This document shows, piece by piece, positions 30,920 through 41,005 of a DNA stretch of 64,000 nt (positions within the stretch are counted from its first letter, which is position 1; each line of letters opens with the position of its first letter). This DNA is from Escarpia spicata (Eukaryota > Annelida > Polychaeta > Sabellida > Siboglinidae), in NCBI GenBank assembly GCA_963995525.1, contig OZ023206.1, positions 7,258,919 to 7,322,918 on the forward strand, in the 5' to 3' direction. The position numbers and the translations under genes were made by a program. A model generated the notes under the pieces. It ran no database searches. It was not told the origin of the DNA and worked only from the letters and a program-made list of their open reading frames with translations.

Positions 30920-31345
30920 AATATGTATGTCCACTCGGTTACTGTATAGATATAGAGCCAGTATAGATATCGAGCCAATCTGCAATCTGCTTAAAAGCTT
31001 GATCACCAGATGGCAGCACTGTATGTGTTTACGGTAGCAGCCAGTTTGGCGTTCGTCGTACATCGGATGAGGTCACATCAGCTTTCAAGCACGCAAAGGT
31101 AAGCATCCGACAGCTAAACATGTCCCCTCTGTTACACCACTTTTCATAGAGCACAATGATATCATATATGTCATAATTCATCCACGGATATATCAACGCT
31201 ACTCATTTATGGTGAGCAAAATTTGCAGCAACTGCGAAAACAAATTGGATGCCGTAAGCCGCGAAAATGCAGGAATTTTCCACTCGGTTACTGTCCACTC
31301 GGTTACTATATCAATAGCAACCGAGTGGACAGTATAAGTAACCGA
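30920..31345. repeat. Subterminal CCACTCGGTTACTGT repeats (left cluster)
   Basis: GTCCACTCGGTTACTGT occurs at about 30929 and 31288; TTCCACTCGGTTACTGT at about 31278; inverted forms AACCGAGTGGACAGT (31319) and AACCGAGAGGACA (31342). The mirrored right cluster is at 33076-33130 and 33456-33480. Such clusters near both ends are typical transposase-binding arrays. Confidence 0.75.
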
Positions 31346-31615
31346 GAGGACAATTGCAATCAAACAACTAATAAAACAGTTACAGCATTGCATATTACAT
31401 GTAAATACTATACTACTTATAGCACAACTAAAACTGTGTGATATAGGCTATAATTATATCACATAATTATAATAGGCTATTTCAGGCAGGTAGAGTAGCA
31501 GATCGTAATATCACCAAAACAATCAACCAACATAATGCAACAGATTACTGACAATGCGCTATACACAGCAATTAATTATAGTTCTATAGTAAATGTATTG
31601 TGTATTGTGTTCCAG

Positions 31616-32884
31616 ATGCCATTGACTTCCGCAGAGAAACAAAAGCGGTATAGAGCAAAGAGAAATGCCGACCCTGCAAGGCGGGCAGAGTTTTTACAGA
31701 AGGAACGAGAAAGCTGGCATAAAAGAAAGAAATTGGTGAACAGTCTGAGTGAGAGAGAGAAAAAGAGGACGCGGAAGATTTGGAAAAATTCAAAAGCGAA
31801 TGCACGTAAACAACGCGACGAAGAGCAAGTTATGATTGACTTGACACCGCCATCCACTCCAGTCGAGCCACGGTCATCACCGCCATCACTGCTGTCTCCA
31901 GCGATTCAACCTTCCAGACAACACATACGAGGGCGGAGGATCCGAAATCAAAACAAACAGGCCATGCGGAAAGAGCTTACAAAAATTAAGCATAATCTAG
32001 CTGTCCAGCGCACATTGACTGAACGCTTCAAGAAGAGATGGCAGCGAGAAATGAGGAAAAACAAGTTGCCTGACACTCCACGAACCAGAACTCGTAATCT
32101 ACTGCGTCACGCAACTTCAAAGGTGGTTAGGAAAAGTCTTGAATTTCACAACGTGCTAGTGGATTCGATCAAGCAGCGCTATATGGAGACGAAACAAGAG
32201 CGCCAAAGGCAGCTCTTTGCGAGACTACTGACAGGATCACTGGTACGCCAGTACAGAATGCAGAAGTACGCGCAAGAGACGTTTGGCTTCTCAGCAAAAC
32301 GTTGGCGATACAGGCATTGCTCTACCGAAAATCTCTTCATCAGGAAGAAATCTTCATCATTGGGAGTGCGACTGAAGGAGCGGGTGGTGCGTTACTTCAC
32401 AAGAGATGACATCAGCAGAGTAATCGCCGGGGTGAGGAGTACGTGCACTCTCCGAAAGGACAAGCAACAGAAGCGGTTACTTAACGACAGCCTGCAGAAC
32501 CTGCATGCGAAATACCAAGCGGAGTTTCCGAACCACACCCTCAGTTTTGCATTGTTCTGTAAGCTGCGTCCCTTCTACGTGGTCATCCCGAAGGAGAGTG
32601 ATAGGCAGACTTGTTTGGGCGTGGGTTCATTCGAATTAGACAGCCACGTAGTTGTCTCGTATGACGGGGCGCCATACCCAGGTCTAGTTGTCGATACCGA
32701 CAACGCAGACGTGCAAGTAAAATGTATGCATCGCGTAGGAGATAACCGCTTTTATTGGCCTATGCGTGATGATGTCTGTTGGTATGGACCAGACGCTATA
32801 TTAGCAGTTATTCCTGCTCCACAGCCAGTCACCTCCAGGCATTTCTGTATCGATGCTTCGATATGGAAACAGGTGACAGCATGA
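31616..32884 (+). CDS. Unrecognised transposon protein (~422 residues)
   Basis: Start chosen at 31616 (MPLTSAEKQKRYRAKRNADP), immediately after a tgttccag that could be a splice acceptor; the frame extends upstream to an ATG at 31535. The N-terminus is a very basic helical region (AEFLQKERESWHKRKKLVNS, REKKRTRKIWKN) of the (S)..E.Q.RYR.K type seen in several invertebrate transposon-linked proteins. Then come a Pro/Ser linker, a long basic helical block and, at residues ~340-350, RPFYVVIPKESDRQTCL. The C-terminus YPGLVVDTDNADVQVKCMHR with NRFYWPMRDDVCWY resembles a small tudor/SH3-like fold. RQTCL is followed at once by the C-terminal block where relatives seem to have a longer CXC..H region, suggesting an internal deletion. 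No catalytic triad seen. Confidence 0.7.
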   Translation: MPLTSAEKQKRYRAKRNADPARRAEFLQKERESWHKRKKLVNSLSEREKKRTRKIWKNSKANARKQRDEEQVMIDLTPPSTPVEPRSSPPSLLSPAIQPSRQHIRGRRIRNQNKQAMRKELTKIKHNLAVQRTLTERFKKRWQREMRKNKLPDTPRTRTRNLLRHATSKVVRKSLEFHNVLVDSIKQRYMETKQERQRQLFARLLTGSLVRQYRMQKYAQETFGFSAKRWRYRHCSTENLFIRKKSSSLGVRLKERVVRYFTRDDISRVIAGVRSTCTLRKDKQQKRLLNDSLQNLHAKYQAEFPNHTLSFALFCKLRPFYVVIPKESDRQTCLGVGSFELDSHVVVSYDGAPYPGLVVDTDNADVQVKCMHRVGDNRFYWPMRDDVCWYGPDAILAVIPAPQPVTSRHFCIDASIWKQVTA

Positions 32885-33660
32885 ATTGTTTCTAGCTCGA
32901 GCTCTTGTCATAATCATTTCCTCAGATCATAGCAACTAGCCTACATGGCCATTCACAGATATCGCCATCAATTGATGTGGCCTATAGTTGACATGTTTTC
33001 CAATAAAAACGTTCATTGTTTGACATAATTATTACACGTGTGATCGTAGTCGGATAGCGTGATATGAACAACATGTCCACTCTGTTACCATATCGTCCAC
33101 TCGGTGACTTGCTTGTCTCCTCGGTTACTGTGACTAACGACAACCATATAAACACAGCAAGTGTAAAAGTGCACATCTTACGACCGTAGATGAATAGCGT
33201 TCTTTATTCTTAACACATACAAGCGTTTATGATGAATGCTAGCCACAAATGCAAATGCTATAAGCAGTAAAGCAATGCAATATTATACAATTTTATAAGG
33301 TGACTCCCACGACCAATGCAATAACAAGATTTCTGCTGGTCAATGTAAGAAAGTATTTAATTTTGGGCTAGCTAAAACAACTTAGAAGCAAATATAACTG
33401 GGATTTGCGCCTAAATGTATCTACAAAAAAAAAAAAAAAATTACATTAGAATGGAAGTAACAGAGTGGACATTTATTGAGGAGACGGGGGTAGCCCAGTA
33501 TTTTTTGGGGGTAAAAGTTACAATGGTTGAACTGTCCAACTTGCAGCGATGGCAATAGTAAGCGCCACGCTAAACAATTACTAAAAAACACAGCGATTAT
33601 TTAAAAACCGGATTTGTGGAAAATTAATATTCAAAATGTACCCGAATTATAGAAATGCCC

Positions 33661-33940
33661 ATATTCGTTCCCATGTCCTGTGTGAAGGCATTTACATTTC
33701 CAAAAATTTAACAACATTTGCCACTTTTCAGACCATTTGATCAACCTGTCAAGATCATCTTGTAAATGCTGTCTATCTCAATCACTTTTAATCCTTCTAA
33801 ACACTTTTGTATCATCTGCAAATTTCAACACCTTGCTAGCAATATCATCGTCCAAATCGTTTATATATATATATATATATTAAAAATATTATAGGTCCCA
33901 GTACTGATCCCTGTGGAACCCCACTCAAGTAATATAATGA
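33661..33940 (-). pseudogene. CR1-like LINE, RT core part (minus strand)
   Basis: The reverse complement reads [33 protein letters not shown] (FADD catalytic box near 33815), KVFRRIKSD and WSEKWQMLLNF, and joins the 3' part at 30538 across the TIR element. An (AT)n expansion at 33861-33880 sits in the codons for IYIND. Confidence 0.85.
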
Positions 33941-36555
33941 ACAAATCGAGCCAGCGGTCGTATTCATGCCACGAAACAAAAGGTAGTAATGTTGTGTGTT
34001 GTGTTATAACAATTTCACTCACAGTAATAATACTTAAAAGCTAGTTACGAAATAAGTTTAGTTCTCTGCTTCGATGCTTCAATTATCGCTCAACGTGCAG
34101 TTACGTGCGCAATGTAGACTATTAAAAGTGCTATATACATAATATAAAATATTATTTAATAAGCCTAATAGTAATATATAAAGGACGATCGCTGTCACAT
34201 TTACTAGACGTAGTTGCTGCAACATGTATGGGTAAGTTTACGAGTTGGAAAACCAGTCGGTGTGTGACATCCTTGTCAAACTGACTTTTTCAAATGCAAT
34301 GACCCCAATGTTTCTTTCCTGCTATGTGGTGTAGAAACTTACAATTTAATTAATTAGACACAATGATATAATGACGCAACTATATAAAAGTTATATTTAT
34401 TTTCAACATAGAAATTAATTACCAGCACCGGCAGAACGTCAGTTGTGGGTGTAACCAACTGAAGGCAATTTCTCATTCTAACACATGCATGCTTTGAGTT
34501 GAAGAGAATGTCATACCTATTTCAATATTCCTAATTAAATACATGTATAAAAAGAGGCCTTGGCCATTACGCCGTCACTTGACCAAAAACGTAACAAATA
34601 TACAGTCATAGATTAGTCAATATTGACTGTGATCACTATTCGGAAGGAAGTAGGAAGAGACAGAGATACTTAAACTTTGCGGAGTAATTATCCAGACTAT
34701 CAGTAATTGTCCAAATGCTCAATTTTTTATTGAGAGTAATATTATATTACTATTTATTTATTAGCCAGACATATTGTATTTGCATTGTGTTCTTTTCCAT
34801 TTATTTCAGCTTGATTTCATCGCACTTTTTTTACAGTAAAATCATCTGCTTTCTCACTTCCCCTAAAAATTGACCATCTTTACAATGTTTATTGACATGC
34901 TATATGATGATAAGGCCAGACACAACAGGTAGATAGGATTATTTTTTTATTTGTGGAAATTGTGCAATTTTGTCTGCCCAAAGTATGGAATGGATCATAC
35001 TGGGTAAACATATATTGAACTTTTTTAGGCCAAACCCCTGTTTCCATGGTAACAAATAACATTTTGAGCCAACATTAGCACATTTGGAAACACTGCCATT
35101 CTTTTTGGAGCATATATATAATTATTATTCTTTAATATCCATGTTCTATATACATTCTATTGTGAGATGATCATATCATTTTTCTGTATGTTTTATTTTT
35201 TTTATAATGTTTCGGTAAATTAAAAAAAAACTTTTTTTGCAATAAATATGTTTGTCTCTTTCAAACTATTGATGATTTTAAAATTGTCTGATCATTTCAC
35301 ACAGCTGGGTCTGCTGGCAACTTGTAGCAGTAAGCTTCATGGACAGAGACGGCTACTATTTGAAGTTGACAGGTACAATTTGAAATTTCACGCATTTACC
35401 CAAAATAATTGGTTGAATGTGTTTGATGTGTATAGTAGGTAAAACCTTTTTTATACGTTTCCGAATATGTTCGGGAAATTTCCCATTTCTGGGCAGCTAC
35501 CAAAAGAAGTCCTCTGAAGTCGCCTTCAATATGCTCTGTCGTTCAAAGCTATCGAATGTCAAAAAAAGGTCACGGAAGGTGTGAACATGGATCACACCTT
35601 CAGTAGTTAGTTGTACTGGGACACCCTGAGGTTGGTAAGATGTATTATTTTTGTATGTATCCACGTCGATCATCATACCTTGTGAGTTGTAACTTAAATG
35701 TAAGGCTTTATTTCCTGTTTGCGATAACTTTCTATTTTGCCTCGTTAAGCCGTGTTGGGCGACATTAAACAACACTTTTTTATATAATGCAGTAAGAACA
35801 AGATTTGTATGAAACCTGTCTGGTACGTAGCTTTCATGTGAATTACATTTAGTTGGTAATGATGGTGCGAACATTGTGTTTGCTGTTAATCGCTAGATGA
35901 TGCCATTATTTTGGCCAGTGTTCTATATTGTTGATGGTTGTAATCCACAGTAGATTGGATGTATATATTGTGTCATTCTTGCTTAATCTCAGATTACCTG
36001 TTTATATATAATTATGTGTATATAGCGCTTTAGCTGGTTTATTCCATGATACAATGCATGTGTGAGACACTAAGATGTTGTTTATAATCAGTAAAGTATA
36101 ATCAATAATTATATTGTTTGTCAATTGATTGACACCCATGTAATATGTATTTTGTATATTATATGCAGGTTAAATGTGGCCTGGCTGACAGCAGAGTAGG
36201 GCAATCCTGCCGAGTACCAGTTGCATGTTGACGGTTGTTCTAGGGTTTTAATGGTTGCATATGCATGTGACAAAAAAGTAAGACCGGCATACCATTAAAC
36301 TGTTGCTAATTTACCTTCACTATGTTTTCTGTTCTATGTGTGCTCTAAAGTGACACCTTTATGTGTATGGGATTCTACATGTTAATGTCAATGGTATCTT
36401 AATTGCATCATTTTGTGGTATATATCCCATATATATCCCTTTTTGCTGGTGTGTGTTTGCAATATATGAAGTACCAATGGGCTATTTAACTGCCGTTCAC
36501 TAGTGCATGCACTACATTCAGTGATAATCAGTGGTATTTAAAAGTGTATATAAGG
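33941..36555. other. Interior of the AATACC element; no recognised gene
   Basis: AT-rich. The only substantial reading is minus 35874-35497 (125 codons, with YQPQGVPVQLTTEGVIHVHT and FRDLFLTFDSF), with no family recognised and no flanking splice evidence. It might be a relic of the element's own protein. Confidence 0.3.
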
Positions 36556-36559
36556 TTGA

Positions 36560-36985
36560 GTTTGTTACTTACATTGTCCAATAGTTTTTTGAATGGTTTT
36601 CAACAATATGCTTCAGTGGTATACGATTCGGGGTAATCTAATAGTATTCTGAATGGTATACCATAGAAAGGTATAATAAATTATACTGGAAAATACCATT
36701 GAAGACCATTCAGAATCCCATTCAATGATATTTTGAATGGTATTCTGAATGGTCCTCGGCGGTATACCATTCAATGATATACCACTGAGGACCGTTCAAT
36801 ACCACTGGGTTAAATACCAGTCAAATACCATTGGCCATAATACCCCCTAATATCATTGAAGACCATTCAGAATATCACTGAACAGTACAGAAAGGGTTAA
36901 TTACAAGGATCATTCAAATACCATTGGCCATAATACTACCAAATATCATTCAATGGTATTTGAATGGTATTTTTTTAAAGGGTTG
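36560..36985. repeat. Right AATACC/ATTCAATG repeat field
   Basis: Words GAATGGTATTCTGAATGGT, ATACCATTCAATGATATACC and AATACCATTGGCCATAATAC recur in both orientations. It mirrors the left field at 28826-29590 in vocabulary but not in unit order. Confidence 0.85.
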
Positions 36986-36999
36986 ATTAATGGAATTAA

Positions 37000-37690
37000 T
37001 TAATGGAATGGATTAATGGCGTAGGTGGATTGCGCGCACATTATCAGTTTGTGACACCTGTTCATGTTCAGGTGTCTGTCCACGTAGACGCCGAGATTCC
37101 GGACACATCGTGAAGCTGCAATCGTACAGTCACCAACACGTATTACGCTGCCATCCACAAGTGTAGCGGCCGACTTAGGCACCACTGCAATGTATTCGGT
37201 CTTGCTGTCATTCATGCACATGTAATTCCGCGCCATCCAATGTTTTATGTCATCCAGGCATGCTTCCATTCGACGTAAAACAGCAGCGTAAGCTGTTGTG
37301 CTGAGATCAAAGGAAGACATGTATAGGATCTGCGAAACATTGCTTTTCATTACATGTAGCCAGATCAGTTGATGTGCAAAGTTGTAAGCTTGACAACAAT
37401 TTATCGATTTTGTCACTAAAGAAATGCGAAAATAGTTCGCATCCTTCCACTGCCGAGCTGAATTCCGGTTGTAACTGAGAATTGTGACCACCAAGAGATC
37501 TCACCAGACGAAACATAGGTTTGGTGTTAGCGTTTTCTAAACGATCTTGAAAATATGTTTTTCTCTCCAATATCAAGGCATTGCATTCATCACGTGACGT
37601 GACGTATAACTGGCGATGAATTTGAAGTTTGGTCTTCCTCCAAAGATTTTGATGAATGATGATGAATGAACGTTTATTCAACAACAACAA
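37000..37690 (-). pseudogene. L2/CR1-type LINE, 5' part (minus strand)
   Basis: The minus strand has LWRKTKLQIHRQLYVTSRDE and MFRLVRSLGGHNSQLQPEFS (endonuclease-RT linker), then after a deletion MEACLDDIKHWMARNYMCMN, SKTEYIAVVPKS and GVYVDRHLNMNRCHK. The deletion removes the whole RT catalytic core. A (CAA)n/(CTG)n patch lies at 37680-37740. It joins the part at 28800 across the AATACC element. Confidence 0.8.
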
Positions 37691-37729
37691 CAACAACAAC
37701 ATAATACATGCACAGTATGGTTTGCTGCT

Positions 37730-38460
37730 GCTGCTGCTGAAAGGACATAGCTGAAGTCATAGACTTATGTATTGCTATGCCCTACTCGAACTAAGAAAAC
37801 TGAATAAATACAACAGGAATTATAAATAAATCACAAAATAATATACACAACTCATATATAAACTTTTTACTATAGTGCTTGTGTTACTATTACATAGGTT
37901 TAACAAAACGTCACCTCCAATTAACAATTCACAAATATATAGAAAGTAACGACAACTTGATTGCTTTTTAAAATTGTGTTAAACTTGGAAGCTGAGTCAA
38001 TTTATTTGGTAAATTGTTCCACGTTTTTATACCCTTGACGGTGAGTGACAGCAGTCTGAGGGTGGTGTTTGTCTTTTTAATATAAAACAGTTTGCTTTGT
38101 CTGGTATCATGTATGTGTATAGCTGCGGTTGGTTCAAATAATGCTTGAACATTTTCCGTTCTCACGGGCTTCGTCAATGTCGGCGTCGTATCATGGGTTG
38201 GTCGAGTTGTTTCGTTAATCGGAACCACATTTGGAGTATAATGACTGGCGATGGATTTCGTACTGCAGTTTTCAAGTGTTATCTGGGTGAGATTTGCTTT
38301 GTTGACACCGCGCTGTTTACAAATACCAGGTCTCACATTCAACGGCCCAAGCGTGGTTATTGGCCTAATATGCCTCGTTCCGGCTGATGTCCCGCGCCTG
38401 GTCGGTGGTCGGCACAAGTTCTGCGTCCGTTTGTTGTTGTTGTCCACGGTTGGCTAGGCC
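37730..38460 (-). pseudogene. Probable LINE C-terminal fragment
   Basis: The open minus reading 38447-37968 (159 codons) ends VKGIKTWNNLPNKLTQLPSL, the G...WN.LP..L signature at the extreme C-terminus of many LINE proteins, preceded by TRQSKLFYIKKTNTTLRLLS. The N-terminal half is Thr/Arg-rich and unrecognised. Confidence 0.45.
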
Positions 38461-38580
38461 GCTGACGGCAGAGTCGTAGGCCGAGAAGAAACGTCCTGGA
38501 CAACGACATGCTTCGCCGGTCGCTGGCAGGCTGAACGTAGACGTCCAGGTAATGTAGGTTGGAAACCGGTTCCGGTCAAG

Positions 38581-38616
38581 CTTGGTTAATCACAGCTGCC
38601 ACTGTGATTAACCAAG
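38581..38616. repeat. Perfect 15-bp palindrome arms
   Basis: CTTGGTTAATCACAG (38581-38595) is inverted at 38602-38616 with a 6-nt loop. Part of the word (ATTACTTGGTTGATGG) recurs at about 38818, at the border with the LINE continuation. It may be a small foldback left by an insertion. Confidence 0.8.
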
Positions 38617-38799
38617 TAAAAGTCAATATAAAAGTCGATAAAAACTGAAGATCCACGGCACGAACGATTTGCAAATGTCCCGCATATATTCCTTGAATAT
38701 TCACAATTCAGTACACAGACACACGAACACTTTATACAATTAAAAACCATGAAATATTTGACTACTTTACACGTAGAGTCCGGGAGCATCAACCGTGTA

Positions 38800-39650
38800 T
38801 ATATATATATATATAAATTACTTGGTTGATGGTATATCAGGCAAATTACTGAAATTCGCAGAAGACACAAAAGTGTTCAGAAGATTTAAAACAGATGTAC
38901 ATAAACACACTTTAGAAGATGATCTAGCCAAATTAATCAAATGGTATGAAAAATGGCAAATGTTATTAAATTTTGGGAAATGTACAAATGCATTCACATA
39001 GGACATGGAAATGTGGACAAAGAGTACATAATGGGGGATATTAGGAGTGACAGTTTGTGCTGACATGAAAGTTTCAGAGCAATGTGGAATTGCTTCTTCA
39101 AAGGGTAACCAAATACTAGGGCTCATTAGAAGAAATATCACTTACCAGGGCAAACAGCTGATTGTACCACTGTGCAAAGCAATAGTTGAACCTCATTTGC
39201 ATACAAGCATGAAGGCCATATCGTAAGAAGGACATAGCTAAGGTAGAAAGAGTGCAACGAAGAGCAACTAAGCTGATCGATTCCTAAACTGAAAGATCAT
39301 GAAAGACGCCTACTAGAATGCGGGTTGACAACAATAGAGACTAGGCGATTAAGAGGTGACCAAATAGACGTTTTTAAAAATATTGAATGATTATGAAGAT
39401 GTTGATAGAAATATTGTCTTCAAACTTAAAGAAGGCAGTAGAACCAGAGTGCACAATGCGGCATTAGTCAAAGAACAGTTTAGGTTAGATGTAAGAAAAT
39501 ACTCAGTTTCCCAGAGGACAATAAATGACTGCAACAAATTATCTGATGATTGTATTAATGCTAGCAGTGTGAATATGTAAAAAAAATTAATTGAAAGCTA
39601 TCTGAGGAGGGCCGGCTATACGTAGTTGGAAAATTGTTGGACTCTCGATA
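38800..39650 (+). pseudogene. CR1-like LINE, 3' part (continuation of the 25.6-kb copy)
   Basis: After (AT)n at 38797-38815 it reads YLVDGISGKLLKFAEDTKVF (FADD degraded to FAED), WYEKWQMLLNFGKC, GVTVCADMKVSEQCGI, then broken frames to SVSQRTINDCNKLSDD near 39530 and the tail CTCGATAAGGTTTCCTTGTC. It begins exactly where the copy at 27890 ends. Confidence 0.78.
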
Positions 39651-39939
39651 AGGTTTCCTTGTCCGCATGCCGTCTGGAGCTCGTAGCTCTGGACGGCAAT
39701 CTTGTTAAATCTGGATAAAGTCACATTTGCCACAAATTTGTTTTCGCATGCGTAACATATATACAACTTGCACTACCGCCAACCACTGGCCAGTGTTATG
39801 CTGCGTTCCAATGGGCTCGTTTATATCGTAAACACAACTTGGCGAACTGGAAAGTTCACGATCTCCTCGAGTGTACCACTTCTAAATTTATGCAACTGGG
39901 TCAAGTAGGGGTTGCGATGTCGTATTAACCAAGCTACAT

Positions 39940-41005
39940 CTGAAATTCAAAATTCAAAAAGAAGCTATGAACAAAAAGTAACTTGTAATATAAAACATGA
40001 CAGCAAGAGTTTTTATGCATATGTTCGGAGCAAATAGAAAGTTCAGGATAAGGTAATATCCTCTAGAAGATAGTGCTGGAAAGATAATATAACAGGGAGA
40101 CCTGAATGAGTACTTTAGTTCAAGACTATTTAGGAAAGTTAATATTGTAACCCCGGAAATGGTAGCTAAGTAAATAAGGGCTATGAAGGATAATAAATCA
40201 CCTGGAGTGGATGGGATTCCGCCAAAACAACTATTGGAAATTGTAGAACAAATCAGCACACCGCTTGTAACAGTTTTCAACTTGTCATTAGAAGAGGGAA
40301 TGGTTCCTTTAGAATGGAAAGGAGCAAACATTATACCGTTATTTTAAAAAAAGGTTTGAGAAACAAGTCAGAGAACTACAGACTAGTGTGTTTACCATCG
40401 GTGATTTCCAAATAATTAGAAAAGATTAATTAAAGATCACATGGTGGATTTTCTTGTTAAACATAACTTGAAAAACCCATCTCAACATGGGTTACTAAAG
40501 GTGACGTCATGCTGAACAAATATGTTATATTTTGGAAGATATAACTAAGTGGGTAGACGAGGGATCACCAGTAGATATCATCTACTTAGATTTTCAGAAA
40601 GCTTTCGACAATGTGCCACATTAAATATTACAGCTTAAACGAAAGGTCCATGTCATAGGAAATGGTTTAATTAACTGGATAGAAAAATGGCTAATTGACA
40701 GAAGACAAAGGGTAGTAGTTGATGGGGAGGCTTAAAACTGGAAATCAGTTTTGAGTAGGGTACCACAGGGATCAGTACTGGGACCTATGTTATTCTTAAT
40801 ATATATAAACGATTTGGACGATGGTATAACAGGCAAGGTGTATAAATTTGCGGATGATACAAAAGTGTTTAGAAAGATTAAACGTGATGGAGATAAACAG
40901 CATTTATAAGATGATCTTGACAGATTGATCAGATGGTCTGAAAAGTGGCAAATGTTGTTTAATTTGGGGAAATGTAAATGCCTCCACACAGGACATGGGA
41001 ACGAA
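39940..41005 (+). pseudogene. CR1-like LINE, RT part (second plus-strand copy)
   Basis: Fragments in order: NKSPGVDGIPPKQLLEIVEQ (40195), LEEGMVPLEWKGANIIPLF, DIIYLDFQKAFDNVPH (40575), [30 protein letters not shown] (approximate), [19 protein letters not shown] (40840) and KWQMLFNLGKCKCLHTGHGN (40945). It has stops and frame changes. It breaks at 41005 and its continuation (EKDLGLTISADMKVSE) is at 43849-43940. Confidence 0.82.

Larger units (their letters stand above)
30539..33660. mobile_element. 3,122-bp TIR DNA transposon with 4-bp TSD
   Basis: The left end starts GGGCATTTCTATAATTTGGG and the right end is its inverse with one change; arms match over about 28 bp. ATAT flanks both sides (30535-30538, 33661-33664). 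Taking one ATAT out gives exactly the spacing of the uninterrupted paralogue at 49251-49275 (GAACGAAGAGGTAGAATA), an in-window empty-site check. The interior has repeated CCACTCGGTTACTGT words near both ends and one coding region at 31616-32884. Superfamily not recognised. Confidence 0.9.
28805..36990. mobile_element. Element bounded by AATACCATTCA-type repeat arrays
   Basis: Two repeat fields, 28826-29590 and 36560-36985, are built from overlapping AATGGTAT and ATACCATTCA words in both orientations; they sit at the ends of the DNA that interrupts the minus-strand LINE. The ends are CATTACAAAAAAGACTCAAT (left) and the approximate inverse AAAAAAATACC...GGGTTGATTAATG (right). The interior carries a minus-strand CR1-like LINE (29860-33940) and 2.6 kb without a recognised gene. 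Exact termini and TSD could not be fixed because the border sequence is itself repetitive (ATTAATGGAATT words). Confidence 0.6.
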
